From Candidatus Flexifilum affinis (GTDB lineage Bacteria; Chloroflexota; Anaerolineae; Aggregatilineales; Phototrophicaceae), in assembly GCA_016713325.1 (NCBI GenBank), contig JADJPJ010000025.1:1-64000 (forward strand): a stretch of 64,000 nt of DNA, written 5' to 3'. The notes beneath the pieces are model-generated. The model was not told the origin of the DNA. It made no database searches and saw only the letters and a list, made by a program, of their open reading frames with translations. The translations under genes were made by a program, and so were the position numbers. Position 1 is the first letter of the stretch. Each line of letters starts with the position of its first letter. Of this stretch, positions 25,152 through 36,149 are shown in pieces.

Positions 25152-26012
25152 ATGCGCCTCAAACTCGGACTCGCACAGATCTACCCCAAACTGGCGGATG
25201 TGCGCGCCAACCTCGACAAGCATCTGGAGTACGTCGAACAGGCGGCAGACCAGGGCGTGCAGCTTCTGGTCTTCCCGGAACTGTCGATGACCGGCTATCA
25301 GGTGCAGGATCTGGTGCCGGAAGTCGCTATCTCCGCTGACGCGAGCGACCCCACCTTCGGCAAGCTGCTCGACGCCAGCCGCCGCCTCGACCTGATGGTC
25401 GGGTTCGTGCACCAGGATGCCCGGCAGCGCTTCTACACCGCCGCCGCCTATCTCTCCAAGGGCGAAGTGCTGCACGTGCACCACAAGATCTATCTGCCGA
25501 CCTACGGCATGTTCGACGAGAGCCGCTACTTCGACCACGGCGAGCAGGCGCGGGCCTTCGATACGCCGTTCGGGCGCGCCGGCATGCTGGTCTGCGAGGA
25601 TTTCTGGCACATGTCCCCGGCCTATCTGCTGTGGCTGGACGGCGCCGATCTGCTGCTGTTCCAGAGCTCCAGCCCCAGCCGCGGCCTGGATGGCGGCGAC
25701 CGGCTGTCCGGCTCGCGCTGGGTGGAGCTGGTCAATCAGGCCTATGGCAGCATGTTCACCAACTACGTCGTGCACTGCAACCGCGTCGGCTACGAAGACG
25801 GCAAAAACTTCTGGGGCGGGTCGTCGGTGGTCAGCCCGGACGGCGAATTCGTGCTGAGCGGCACCCACTTTGAAGAAGCCCTGCTGACCTGCGAGATCGA
25901 CTTGAATCAACTGCACCGCACGCGCGCCCGTCTGCCACTCCTGCGCGACGAGCGGCCGGAGATGGTGCAGCGCGAACTGGCCCGCATCCTCAATGCCGGA
26001 GGCGACCGATGA
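25152..26012 (+). CDS. Carbon-nitrogen hydrolase (nitrilase superfamily), NAD synthetase glutaminase partner
   Basis: 286 aa. Catalytic triad of the nitrilase superfamily is intact: Glu43 in FPELSMTGY, Lys112 in HHKIYLPTYGMFDE and Cys148 in GMLVCEDFW. The sequence resembles the glutaminase domain of NadE2, and its stop overlaps the nadE start in an ATGA. So it probably supplies ammonia from glutamine to the separate synthetase. AAGGAGGG lies 12-13 bases before the ATG, a long spacing. Confidence 0.88.
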   Translation: MRLKLGLAQIYPKLADVRANLDKHLEYVEQAADQGVQLLVFPELSMTGYQVQDLVPEVAISADASDPTFGKLLDASRRLDLMVGFVHQDARQRFYTAAAYLSKGEVLHVHHKIYLPTYGMFDESRYFDHGEQARAFDTPFGRAGMLVCEDFWHMSPAYLLWLDGADLLLFQSSSPSRGLDGGDRLSGSRWVELVNQAYGSMFTNYVVHCNRVGYEDGKNFWGGSSVVSPDGEFVLSGTHFEEALLTCEIDLNQLHRTRARLPLLRDERPEMVQRELARILNAGGDR

Positions 26013-26848
26013 CCCAGAGACCCGACCTGACCGCCCGGCTGGCGATCAACACCGGCATCGCCCGGACCATGCTGACCGGCTTCATCCGCGACGAGATCGC
26101 CAAGACGCGCATGTCCCGCGCCGTGATCGGCCTGAGCGGCGGCATCGACTCGGCGCTGTCGGCCACTCTGTCGGCGGAGGCGCTGGGCGCGGAGAACGTG
26201 CTGGCCGTCCGCATGCCCTACAAAACCTCGTCACCGGACAGCCTGAGCGACGCCGAGCAGGTGATCGAGGCGCTCGGCCTGCCGTCGATGACCGTCGAGA
26301 TCACGCCGATGGCCGAGCCGCTGTTTGCGCAATTCCCGGAGATGTCGAGCACGCGTAAGGGCAACATCATGGCCCGCCTGCGCATGACCATCCTGTACGA
26401 CCAGAGCGCGGCCTGGGGCGGGCTGGTCATGGGCACCAGCAACAAGACGGAGCTGCTGCTCGGCTATTCGACCATCTACGGCGACAGCGGCGTGGCCCTC
26501 CAGCCGATTGGCGACCTGTACAAGACGCAGATCCGGCAGTTGGCGGCGTCGCTGGGCATCCCGCAGTCGGTGCAGACCAAGGCGCCGAGCGCGGATTTGT
26601 GGGAGGGGCAGACCGACGAGGGCGAGCTGGGCTTCACCTATGCCGACGTCGATCAGGTGCTGTTCCTGCTGGTGGACGAGCGCTACACGGTGGACGAGGT
26701 GATCGAGGAGGGGTTCGACCGCGCCTTTGTCGAGAAGGTGTGGCAGCGGGTGAAGGTCAACCACTACAAGCGGACGATGCCGAACATCGCCAAGCTCAGC
26801 CGGCGGACGATCGGGCACGATTTCCTGTATCTGCGGGATTATGTGTGA
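26009..26848 (+). CDS. nadE: NAD+ synthase
   Basis: 279 aa. ATP-dependent amidation of nicotinate adenine dinucleotide to NAD+. PP-loop SGGIDS at residues 43-48, GTSNKTELLLGYSTIYGDSG and GDLYKTQIRQLAASLGIP are the family's ATP and deamido-NAD binding motifs; PSADLWEGQTDEGELGFTY follows. The N-terminus is the synthetase domain only, with the glutaminase in the overlapping upstream gene: a split version of the usual fused glutamine-dependent enzyme. Confidence 0.93.
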   Translation: MTQRPDLTARLAINTGIARTMLTGFIRDEIAKTRMSRAVIGLSGGIDSALSATLSAEALGAENVLAVRMPYKTSSPDSLSDAEQVIEALGLPSMTVEITPMAEPLFAQFPEMSSTRKGNIMARLRMTILYDQSAAWGGLVMGTSNKTELLLGYSTIYGDSGVALQPIGDLYKTQIRQLAASLGIPQSVQTKAPSADLWEGQTDEGELGFTYADVDQVLFLLVDERYTVDEVIEEGFDRAFVEKVWQRVKVNHYKRTMPNIAKLSRRTIGHDFLYLRDYV

Positions 26849-26894
26849 GAGAAGGAATGAGGAATGAGGGCGCGTCTGTGAAGGCACACGAGAC

Positions 26895-27039
26895 AACCCC
26901 TCATCCCCCGCCCCCTCCTCCCAACGCAAGCGTGCCAGCAAGCTGGCCATAGGGGGGGAGCCTGTTGCGGTGAACTCGGCAGGTCAGGGCTCCTGTCGTT
27001 ACGAATGATCCGTATGGCGGCATGGCGGATGCCAAGAAT
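26895..27039. repeat. Degenerate CCTCACCCCC-type repeat remnants
   Basis: CCTCATCCCCCGCCCCCTCC followed by a Leu/Ala-type palindrome (AAGCGTGCCAGCAAGCTGG) and a G-rich run. No gene between nadE and the IS remnant. Confidence 0.4.
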
Positions 27040-27098
27040 GTCACCCGACGTTGGGTTTGGTCAATAACTGACGACATAGGGTTAAGTCCCTGCATAGA

Positions 27099-27178
27099 CC
27101 CTCACCCCCGGCCCCTCTCCCGTGGCCACGGGAGAAGGGTGGCTGCACGCGGCTAGGCGGGAGAGGGGTGGGGGTGAG
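27099..27178. repeat. CCTCACCCCC-family hairpin repeat nested in the IS remnant
   Basis: Starts CCTCACCCCCGGCCCCTCTC and ends GAGAGGGGTGGGGGTGAG, with an inner GTGGCCAC palindrome. It lies between the left IS end and the transposase remnant. Confidence 0.6.
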
Positions 27179-27278
27179 CGTCTGTCGGCGCTACGCCCTG
27201 ATGGGACCTTCACACAACCCTATGTCGCCTGTGCTGCACTAACCCTACGTCGGTCAACAGGGTCAGGAACCGCACGCG

Positions 27279-28078
27279 GTGTGGGCGATGGATGCCAGGG
27301 AGCGGATGCGCTTGGGCGATGGCAGTCCGGCCAGTTGGCTGACCATCACCGATGAGGCGAGCGGCGCGATCTTGAGCGTGACGCTTTTCCCCTCATCGGA
27401 CCTTGGAGCGCCGTGGACCCGATGCAGGTCAAACAGGTGTTGCAGAGGACAATGGAGCAATGGGGGCAACCGCAGACGGTGCGCCTGGATAACGGCACGC
27501 CTTGGGGAACCAGCAGTCCCCTGCCATCTGCCTTAGGGTTATGGCTAGTGGGCTTGGGGGTCTCGGTGGTGTACGGGCGTCCGGGATGCAGCACCGACAA
27601 TGCCGTGGTCGAACGCAGCCATGGCGTTCTCGCCGCCTGGGTAGACCCCGCCGACTGCCCGGATTTCGCCACCTGTCAGGCTCGTCTGGCCTGGGCCGTG
27701 CACACACAGCGGGAACGCTACCCGGCTGTCGGCAGGCAACCCCGGTCTCACGCCTATCGCGCCCTATTCACCAACCCCCATCGCTACGACCCGAACCATG
27801 AGGAGGATGCCTGGTCGATGACGCGGGTGAAGACCTATCTGAGCCAGTTCGTTTTTCGGCGCAAGGTCGAGAAGTTCGGGCAGATCACCTTGTTCGCCAA
27901 CACCTACACGGTTGGCCGTGCCCATAGCCGCCTTCAGGTCGAGATCCGTCTGGACCCCCAAAGTGACGAATGGCTGGTCGCCGATGAGCAGGGCAACCTG
28001 CTTCGCCGTCTGCCCTGTCAGGAGCTGGATTATGACCTTATCCGCCAGCTCCAGCTCGCCAAACGGCGCAAAACCTGA
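27279..28078 (+). pseudogene. Integrase-core transposase, 5'-truncated and frameshifted
   Basis: The first frame reads VWAMDARERMRLGDGSPASW then ILSVTLFP, the start of a DDE core with its first Asp. The frame is then lost near 27400 and resumes as QTVRLDNGTPWGT (second Asp) and CSTDNAVVERSHGVL (Glu), followed by a C-terminal domain ending QLAKRRKT at 28078. The N-terminal DNA-binding region is missing: an in-frame stop lies about 40 bases upstream of the core. IS481-like. Not functional as read. Confidence 0.75.
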
Positions 28079-28144
28079 TGACGGTTTCTTGCCCTATCCC
28101 TACGTCGCGTGACAAGAAGCGCGTCCCTACACACGCGATACGGC

Positions 28145-28216
28145 CAGGCGGACAACCCATGGGTTGTCCCCTGGCCATATCATCACCCCGGACGAGGCTG
28201 GCCTCGTCCCTACAAC
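28145..28216 (+). repeat. Two variable-stem palindromes
   Basis: GGACAACCCATGGGTTGTCC at about 28151 and GGACGAGGCTGGCCTCGTCC followed by CTACAACC at about 28190. Same architecture, different stems. Confidence 0.65.
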
Positions 28217-28268
28217 CTTCGTGAGCGATCTACGAAGCCGGACGGTTGACGAACTCGGGCGTTGCACG

Positions 28269-28304
28269 AAATGCCCTACGAGTGCGTTGCGGAGGGCATT
28301 TTTC
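28269..28304 (+). terminator. Rho-independent terminator
   Basis: AAATGCCCT, 15-base loop, AGGGCATTT then TTCTC. It insulates the sulfurtransferase promoter, which starts ten bases further on, from the IS side. Confidence 0.7.
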
Positions 28305-28313
28305 TCACGTCCG

Positions 28314-28342
28314 TTGACAAAACTCCATGCGGCCATTATCAT
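28314..28342 (+). promoter_or_regulatory. Sigma-70-type promoter of the sulfurtransferase unit
   Basis: TTGACA, exactly 17 bases, TATCAT. The expected start near 28349 leaves a 5' leader of about 215 bases before the sulfurtransferase ATG. Confidence 0.8.
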
Positions 28343-28392
28343 CGGCGGCAATCAACGTGTATGCCAACCCCATCAAGAGGAACGCGTCTCTG

Positions 28393-28479
28393 ATGCGCAC
28401 TCTGTCTGCTGTCGTTCTGTGCTGTTCGATGTGTCGTGTCGTCGAAGACGCTGGTGATAGCCTGGGACCGCGCCGTTGA
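28393..28479 (+). CDS. Putative cysteine-rich leader peptide (attenuator uORF)
   Basis: 28 codons in the untranslated leader of the sulfurtransferase gene: MRTLSAVVLCCSMCRVVEDA then GDSLGPRR. Three Cys codons within five positions (CCSMC, residues 10-14) in so short a peptide are unlikely by chance and resemble the polycysteine leader ORFs that regulate cysA2 and other sulfur genes in mycobacteria. A weak Shine-Dalgarno-like AAGAGGAA lies upstream. An intrinsic terminator follows at 28504. Translation is inferred, not shown. Confidence 0.5.
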   Translation: MRTLSAVVLCCSMCRVVEDAGDSLGPRR

Positions 28480-28503
28480 GAAGCCTCTCCATTTTGCGTG
28501 GAC

Positions 28504-28543
28504 AAAAGCCCCGGTGACCGCCACCGGGGCTTTTTTATTTTGA
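28504..28543 (+). terminator. Intrinsic terminator just before the sulfurtransferase start (attenuator)
   Basis: AAAAGCCCCGGTG-ACCG-CACCGGGGCTTTT with a T-rich tail (one unpaired C in the loop side), ending 20 bases before ATG 28563 and inside the transcript from the promoter at 28314. A terminator at this place implies conditional read-through. I could not identify the antiterminator pairing with confidence. Confidence 0.8.
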
Positions 28544-28562
28544 AAACAGGAGAACAACGATC

Positions 28563-29417
<855 letters not shown>

Positions 29418-29635
29418 CGCGCAGCTCCTGGTTCCCCCGCACTCGCAGGTGTGGGTGCGGGGACATGCAAAACGTAAAATTTCCGCATCGCATCTCCCCC
29501 ACCTGGTTGCTATCCGCCCCAAACTGCGCCATAGTTACAGAGTCGATAACGTCACCGTTCTCCTGCGCGCGACGTCTCGCCGCGTCGGTTTCCTCGACGC
29601 ACAGAGGCCTCGTGACGGACCACGGAGGAAAGATT

Positions 29636-30763
29636 TTGAACGCAGCCACCCCGCCACGGGCCGCGCAAACTCCGGCGCGGCGCAGCGCCTTCAACCCGGT
29701 CTCCGTCGTCGCCCTGCTGATCGCCGTCGTCCTGCTGATCCTGGCGGCGCTGGAAGGGCGCAAACTTCAGCCCGATTTTCAGTACCCGACGACCACCGCC
29801 ACGGTGACCGACTATACGGTCAACGTCTACGCTAACTTGATCATGGCGACGCTGGCCGGCCCGATCGAAGTCGTCGCGACGGCCAACTTCAGCGTCGACG
29901 GCACGAGCTATACCTTCACCGGCCAGTTCCGCCGACTGGTCAACCCGGGCGACGTCAACCCGACCACGCGGACCCTCATCGGCAGCCGGCATCAGGTCTG
30001 GTATGACCCCACCAATCCGAAGACGGCCGCCTTCTACCCGCTCGGCGCGGTGCAAATCGGCATGTATGCCGGGGCGGGCTGGATCGCGCTGATGATCGGC
30101 CTGGCGCCGATTGTGCTGACTATCAAGGGGGCACGGAGCGCCAGGAGCACCGCCGCCATCCGATCGGAAGAGGGCGTCTCCTCCGACACCGATTACCAGA
30201 AGGCAGTGGCGCTGTACGATCAGAAGCAGTACCGGCCGGCGCTGGCGCAGTTCGACAGGGTGTTGAAGAAGGGCGGCAGCACGGTCGAAGTGCACCGCTA
30301 CCGCGCCCGCGCCTTCTATGCCCTCGGAGAGGTCGACAACGCCATCAAGGCGATCTCCGCCGCCCTGGTGGTCGAGCCGCACGACCAGACCCTCTACCTC
30401 CAGCGGACGAAGCTGTACCTGAAGCAGGACAACCGCGAGGCAGCCATCCGTGATTTGACGCGGGCGATCGAGCTACGCAAGGACGACGACGACTTCGACC
30501 TGTATATGCAGCGTGGGCGCATCTACGAGGATTGGAACCGGCTGGAAGACGCCATCAACGATTACAACATGGCCCTCAAGCTGCACCCGGACACGCACGA
30601 ACTGCACCTGAAGAAGGCACAGATCCTGGAGAAGCGGCAGCTTTTCCGTGAGGCGCTGGAGGAGTATGAGGCGTATCTTTATTCTGGGCTGGCCGACGAA
30701 CGCGGGGAAGCGGAGCAGATCGAGGCGAAGATCAAGCAGATGTACGCCAAGGGCTGGCGGTAG
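29636..30763 (+). CDS. Membrane-anchored TPR protein with DUF3592-like domain
   Basis: 375 aa. GGAGGAA six bases before TTG 29636 decides the start; the frame is open far upstream. One helix (VVALLIAVVLLILAALEG) is followed by a beta-rich DUF3592-like domain (TATVTDYTVNVYANLIM through VWYDPTNPKTAAFYPLG), a second helix (GAGWIALMIGLAPIVLTI) and then about five TPRs: YQKAVALYDQKQYRPALAQF, ALGEVDNAIKAISAALVVEP, DNREAAIRDLTRAIELRKDD and further. A cytoplasmic scaffolding role is likely. Partners unknown. Confidence 0.8.
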   Translation: MNAATPPRAAQTPARRSAFNPVSVVALLIAVVLLILAALEGRKLQPDFQYPTTTATVTDYTVNVYANLIMATLAGPIEVVATANFSVDGTSYTFTGQFRRLVNPGDVNPTTRTLIGSRHQVWYDPTNPKTAAFYPLGAVQIGMYAGAGWIALMIGLAPIVLTIKGARSARSTAAIRSEEGVSSDTDYQKAVALYDQKQYRPALAQFDRVLKKGGSTVEVHRYRARAFYALGEVDNAIKAISAALVVEPHDQTLYLQRTKLYLKQDNREAAIRDLTRAIELRKDDDDFDLYMQRGRIYEDWNRLEDAINDYNMALKLHPDTHELHLKKAQILEKRQLFREALEEYEAYLYSGLADERGEAEQIEAKIKQMYAKGWR

Positions 30764-30796
30764 TAGGACAATCGGAGGGCGACCGTCAACTATTCC

Positions 30797-30851
30797 GGGG
30801 CTATCCCCCCGAATTTGAGGGGCCTTCGGCAGGTAGGTTGTTCCGTACAAT
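30797..30851 (+). promoter_or_regulatory. Palindrome plus TACAAT element
   Basis: GGGGCTATCCCCCCGAATTT then GAGGGGCC, followed by TACAATTAGGGA, the same two elements as at 24072-24141. It lies 50 bases before the next ATG. Confidence 0.4.
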
Positions 30852-30900
30852 TAGGGAAGGGGCGGAAACGGATCGCCCAATGGTTTTCAAGGATAACCAC

Positions 30901-32007
30901 ATGAACCTTCGAGCGCATCTTCTCGCGGCTCTTTTGCTGTGCGTTGCGCTCCTGAGCGCGCCTGCAGCGGCACAGGGGAGCCGTGAGCTGGTCGCGTTCC
31001 TCAACAGTGCCGGGCAGGTCGTGGTCAGCAGCGGCGATGGCAGCTACCGCTGGATCGCCACCAACCCTGGCGAGTCGCTGGCCGCGCCGTTCCGCTTCAC
31101 CTGGGCGGAAGGTGGCGCAGCTTTGCTGATCGGAATTGACTCCGGCGGCGTCGTTTCTCTGCGCGCCGCCGATATCGCAAGCCAGTCGGTCAGCGAGATC
31201 GCGCAGATCAGCGCGCCGCTGGTCAGCGTGTCGCCGGATGCGCGCTACGCGTTCCACGGCCAGGGCGGCGCTTATGGCGTGACCGACCTGAACAGCGGGG
31301 CGCAGATCCCCCTGCCGGTGATGCCGGACAGCAGCGGCGGCGTCGGCTTATGGAGCGACTCCGGTCCGCTGGTCGCCTACTGGGGCAGCCAGGGCAACGC
31401 CATCCTGGTCGTGCTGAACGCGCAGACCGGCGAAACCGCCATGCTGGACAGCGGGCACGCCGCGCCGATCCTGCCAATTGCCTGGCGTCCGGGCGGCGCT
31501 CAGATTATATTCCGCAGCGCCGGCAGCATCTTCGCGGCCGACGTGCGCTGTCTGCTCTCCGGCTGCGGCGGAGCAAACCCGCTGGAGAGCGCGGTCGCTC
31601 TGCTGCCGGCGGGTGTCACCGACGTGGCAGTCGATAGTCGCTATGCCTACTTCCAGAGTGATACGGTCATCGGCGCGGTCGATCTGAACTGCACGGCCGA
31701 CTGCCCGGCGACGGCTGCGCTGATCGCGACCGATGCTGCGCCGAACACCGGCGTCTCGGTTGGCGGCGGCATGCTGGTCTACACGTCCGCTTCAGGCGCT
31801 GTCAGCGCCGTGGATGTCTCCTGCGTGGGCGGGGCCTGCCAGCCGCTTGGTCTGGCGGCCGGCGCTACGGCGGGCGCGGTGTCCACGGGCGGGCGTTACG
31901 CGGCCATTGCCCAGGGCGGCACCATCAATACGCTCGATCTGGCGACCGGCGCGGCTACATATCTGGCCGACTCCGGCACGCGGCTTGAGCAGGTGATGTG
32001 GAACTGA
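30901..32007 (+). CDS. Secreted beta-propeller-like protein
   Basis: 368 aa. Signal peptide (LLAALLLCVALLSAPAAAQG) followed by repetitive beta-rich sequence with WD40/PD40-like turns: LVSVSPDARYAFHGQGGAYG, LPIAWRPGGAQIIFRSAGS, GGRYAAIAQGGTINTLDLAT. Several paired cysteines (CLLSGCGG, CTADCPA, CVGGAC) suggest disulfides outside the cytoplasm. No catalytic motif recognised. AAGGATA precedes the ATG. Confidence 0.75.
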   Translation: MNLRAHLLAALLLCVALLSAPAAAQGSRELVAFLNSAGQVVVSSGDGSYRWIATNPGESLAAPFRFTWAEGGAALLIGIDSGGVVSLRAADIASQSVSEIAQISAPLVSVSPDARYAFHGQGGAYGVTDLNSGAQIPLPVMPDSSGGVGLWSDSGPLVAYWGSQGNAILVVLNAQTGETAMLDSGHAAPILPIAWRPGGAQIIFRSAGSIFAADVRCLLSGCGGANPLESAVALLPAGVTDVAVDSRYAYFQSDTVIGAVDLNCTADCPATAALIATDAAPNTGVSVGGGMLVYTSASGAVSAVDVSCVGGACQPLGLAAGATAGAVSTGGRYAAIAQGGTINTLDLATGAATYLADSGTRLEQVMWN

Positions 32008-32039
32008 TCGATCCCCCGTAGGACAAACCTTCTATACTC

Positions 32040-32073
32040 AGGGGCATGGCGCGTCACACAGGCCATGCCCTTA
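32040..32073. terminator. Hairpin between convergent genes
   Basis: GGGCATGGC, 11-base loop, GCCATGCCC; separates the propeller gene (plus) from mscS (minus). No long T-run. Confidence 0.5.
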
Positions 32074-33039
32074 TCGATCGCGCGGCCCCGACTTTTCCGC
32101 CATCTGGAACAGCGCATCGACCGGCCGCCTCTGTTTGGGCGGCGTCGAGCGCCCGGCCGGCCAGCCTTCGCGCTGCCGGGTGCGGTCGCCGTCCGTCTCT
32201 TCTGTCTGATCGTGAAACAGAATTTGGTGGGTGGGGAATGGCAGATCGATACCCTCCGCCGTCAAGCCATTGCGCATCTCCGTGATGACCAGATCCTGAA
32301 TATCCAGCACGTCGGCACGCCGGGAGGCCGACCACCAGCGGGCGCGCAGGACGATGGTGCTGTCGGCCAGATCGATGACGATCACATCCGGCGCCGGATC
32401 GGCCAGCACGCCGGGCACCCCGCGCATCGCTTCCAGCATGACCGCCTTGGCACGTTCGATATCGTCTCCGTAGCCGATGCCGACGCCGTATTCGGACCGA
32501 CGTTTGTCGAAGGCGGTGTTGACGATGACCGAATCGGTGAACAGGATGGCATTCGGGATGACAATTCGCCGGCCGTCGTAGGTGGTGATGAATGTCGCAC
32601 GAGTCTGAATATCGTCGACCGTGCCCTCGAAATCGCCAACCACGATCTGGTCGCCGATCTTGAACGGCTCGGTGAGGAGCAGCAGAATTCCGGCCAGAAA
32701 GTTCTGGAGAATATCCCGGAAGGCGAAGCCGATGGCCACGCCGCTGATGCCCAGCAGTTCGATGAGCTGCGCAGGGTTGAACGACGGCAGGACAACAGTC
32801 AGCGCCACCAGCACTCCGGCGAAGACGAATGCCCAGCGAGCCAGACGGCCGAAGACCAACCCTGCGCTGGGGGATCTTCCGCCGCGGCTCATCACGTAGG
32901 CCACGCCGCCGCGGACGCGCTTACTCAGGATATAGAAGATCGCGAAGATGATGAGGCCAATGATGAGATTGGGCAGCAGAGCGATCAGATCCAGCGCGAT
33001 CGTCTGCAAGCGCTCCGTAAGCGCGGCAATACCATCCAT
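32071..33039 (-). CDS. mscS: Small-conductance mechanosensitive channel (MscS family)
   Basis: 322 aa. Pressure-relief channel of the cytoplasmic membrane. Helices at LIALLPNLIIGLIIFAIFYI and FVFAGVLVALTVVLPSF are followed by the pore helix and hinge (ELLGISGVAIGFAFRDILQN, FLAGILLLLTEPFKIGDQI) and the beta domain (GTVDDIQTRATFITTYDGRR, VIPNAILFTDSVIVN). The tail after residue 285 is charged and variable. Confidence 0.92.
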   Translation of the reverse strand: MDGIAALTERLQTIALDLIALLPNLIIGLIIFAIFYILSKRVRGGVAYVMSRGGRSPSAGLVFGRLARWAFVFAGVLVALTVVLPSFNPAQLIELLGISGVAIGFAFRDILQNFLAGILLLLTEPFKIGDQIVVGDFEGTVDDIQTRATFITTYDGRRIVIPNAILFTDSVIVNTAFDKRRSEYGVGIGYGDDIERAKAVMLEAMRGVPGVLADPAPDVIVIDLADSTIVLRARWWSASRRADVLDIQDLVITEMRNGLTAEGIDLPFPTHQILFHDQTEETDGDRTRQREGWPAGRSTPPKQRRPVDALFQMAEKSGPRDR

Positions 33040-33390
33040 ACAGGTCTCCTTCTGATTTCACAGGAGGGGCGCCACGATGGTGTCCGACGGCGGGATCGCC
33101 CCGTCCTCACTGGATCGGAATCCGGGTGCGTCGGCGCGATGCGTAGGTCTGTGGGGAAGATCCGCGAGGTTTCCAGTATAAACCCGATGGATCGGGAGGC
33201 GCGGCGGCCAGGTGGCTGATTTCCGCGATTCTATGCGACCTCTCAGGATGGCGCGCAAAAGCCCCCCGGTGTGCTTCGCTTCGCTGTCTTCAAAGCCAGT
33301 GGTTCGTGGGGATGAGACCGGTTTCCTTCTGCGCCGCGGCATTCGACGCGCTGCCACCGAAACCGGCCCCTACGAGGAAACAGCGAAGCG
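33040..33390. repeat. Gene-free stretch with a long-loop palindrome
   Basis: No supported gene. It contains GACCGGTTTCC and, some 30 bases later, GAAACCGGCCCCTACGAGG, again a stem closing with CCCTACGA, near 33326-33382. Confidence 0.4.
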
Positions 33391-33858
33391 TCAGCGGCGG
33401 CGCAGCAGCTCGTCGACCGAGACGCGCTCGCCGTCGTCGCCCATCTCGAACTGCTCCAGCGCTTCCAGGTCATCGTCGTCCAGCGAATCGAGCAGGCGGC
33501 GCAGGCGCTTCTCGCGCTCCGGGTCGCGCCGCTTGGCCTTGATGCGCGCGGCAGCCTCCTCGGACTCACGAGCGGAGCGGCGCTGCGCGTCCGGCGCGGT
33601 CGCCCACATGGCGATGGTCGCCCCGGCCACGCAGAGGAGGAGCAGCGCGACCAGAGCCACCACCGCGAACTGCCATTCACCTGAGGCGGAAACGGTCTGA
33701 TACCACCCCTGGACCTGGTTTATGAAGGGCTCGGTCGCATCAAACACAAAATCAGGATTGCGGATCCACTCGCTAAAGCGTGTGCTGGCGATCAGGCGGT
33801 CGATGCCGAAAGCGGCAGCGATCCAGATGATGGCCGTGGTGATGGCGCGTTCGCGCAT
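33391..33858 (-). CDS. Small membrane protein of unknown function
   Basis: 155 aa. Two hydrophobic segments (AITTAIIWIAAAFGI and FAVVALVALLLLCVAGATIA), then a strongly charged coiled-coil-like cytoplasmic tail (RESEEAAARIKAKRRDPERE, DSLDDDDLEALEQFEMGDDG) ending in DELLRRR. The acidic/basic tail is reminiscent of phage-shock/SHOCT-type small proteins but no family is certain. AGGAGT precedes ATG 33858. Confidence 0.65.
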   Translation of the reverse strand: MRERAITTAIIWIAAAFGIDRLIASTRFSEWIRNPDFVFDATEPFINQVQGWYQTVSASGEWQFAVVALVALLLLCVAGATIAMWATAPDAQRRSARESEEAAARIKAKRRDPEREKRLRRLLDSLDDDDLEALEQFEMGDDGERVSVDELLRRR

Positions 33859-33929
33859 AATGATGACTCCTGCCGTAATGCTGACTTAACAATTTACGCA
33901 GGCAGGTGCATCCGAGTTGCGCGTGCCGC

Positions 33930-35936
<2,007 letters not shown>

Positions 35937-36019
35937 CTCGTTGATTCCAGTGGCAAGTCGATTGAACGAAAACTCCCCTCACCTGGTTGCAGATGAGGGG
36001 GAGATGGCAGGGACGAGAT

Positions 36020-36130
36020 CTGTCTCGTTCAGGCGGACACACCATGGCGTGTCCCTACGGCCGGTATGGGAGCCTGCATGGAGCGGACAAGGCGTGCCCG
36101 GACGAGGCATGCCTCGTCCCTACGACCTCC
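36020..36130 (+). repeat. Two variable-stem palindromes between mbnP and mbnH
   Basis: GGACACACCATGGCGTGTCC then CTACGG near 36031, and GGACGAGGCATGCCTCGTCC then CTACGACC near 36101. Confidence 0.65.
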
Positions 36131-36149
36131 CGTGAGAACAAAAGGTCAA

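Larger units (their letters stand above)
27040..28113 (+). mobile_element. Degraded insertion sequence
   Basis: Imperfect terminal inverted repeats: GTCACCCGACGTTGGGTTTGG at 27040-27060 less its last base, and its complement ending CCCTACGTCGCGTGAC at 28113. Extra internal copies of the same motif (GACGACATAGGGTT near 27069, AACCCTATGTCGCC near 27216, AACCCTACGTCGGTC near 27241) resemble transposase-binding sites. It encloses a 5'-truncated, frameshifted transposase and a nested repeat. Confidence 0.55.

Noticed and set aside
28365..28500. SAM-I riboswitch in the sulfurtransferase leader
   Set aside because: ATCAAGAGG resembles the start of the consensus, but the following conserved GGAGGGA and GCAACC-type segments are absent; the Cys-rich uORF explains the leader better.
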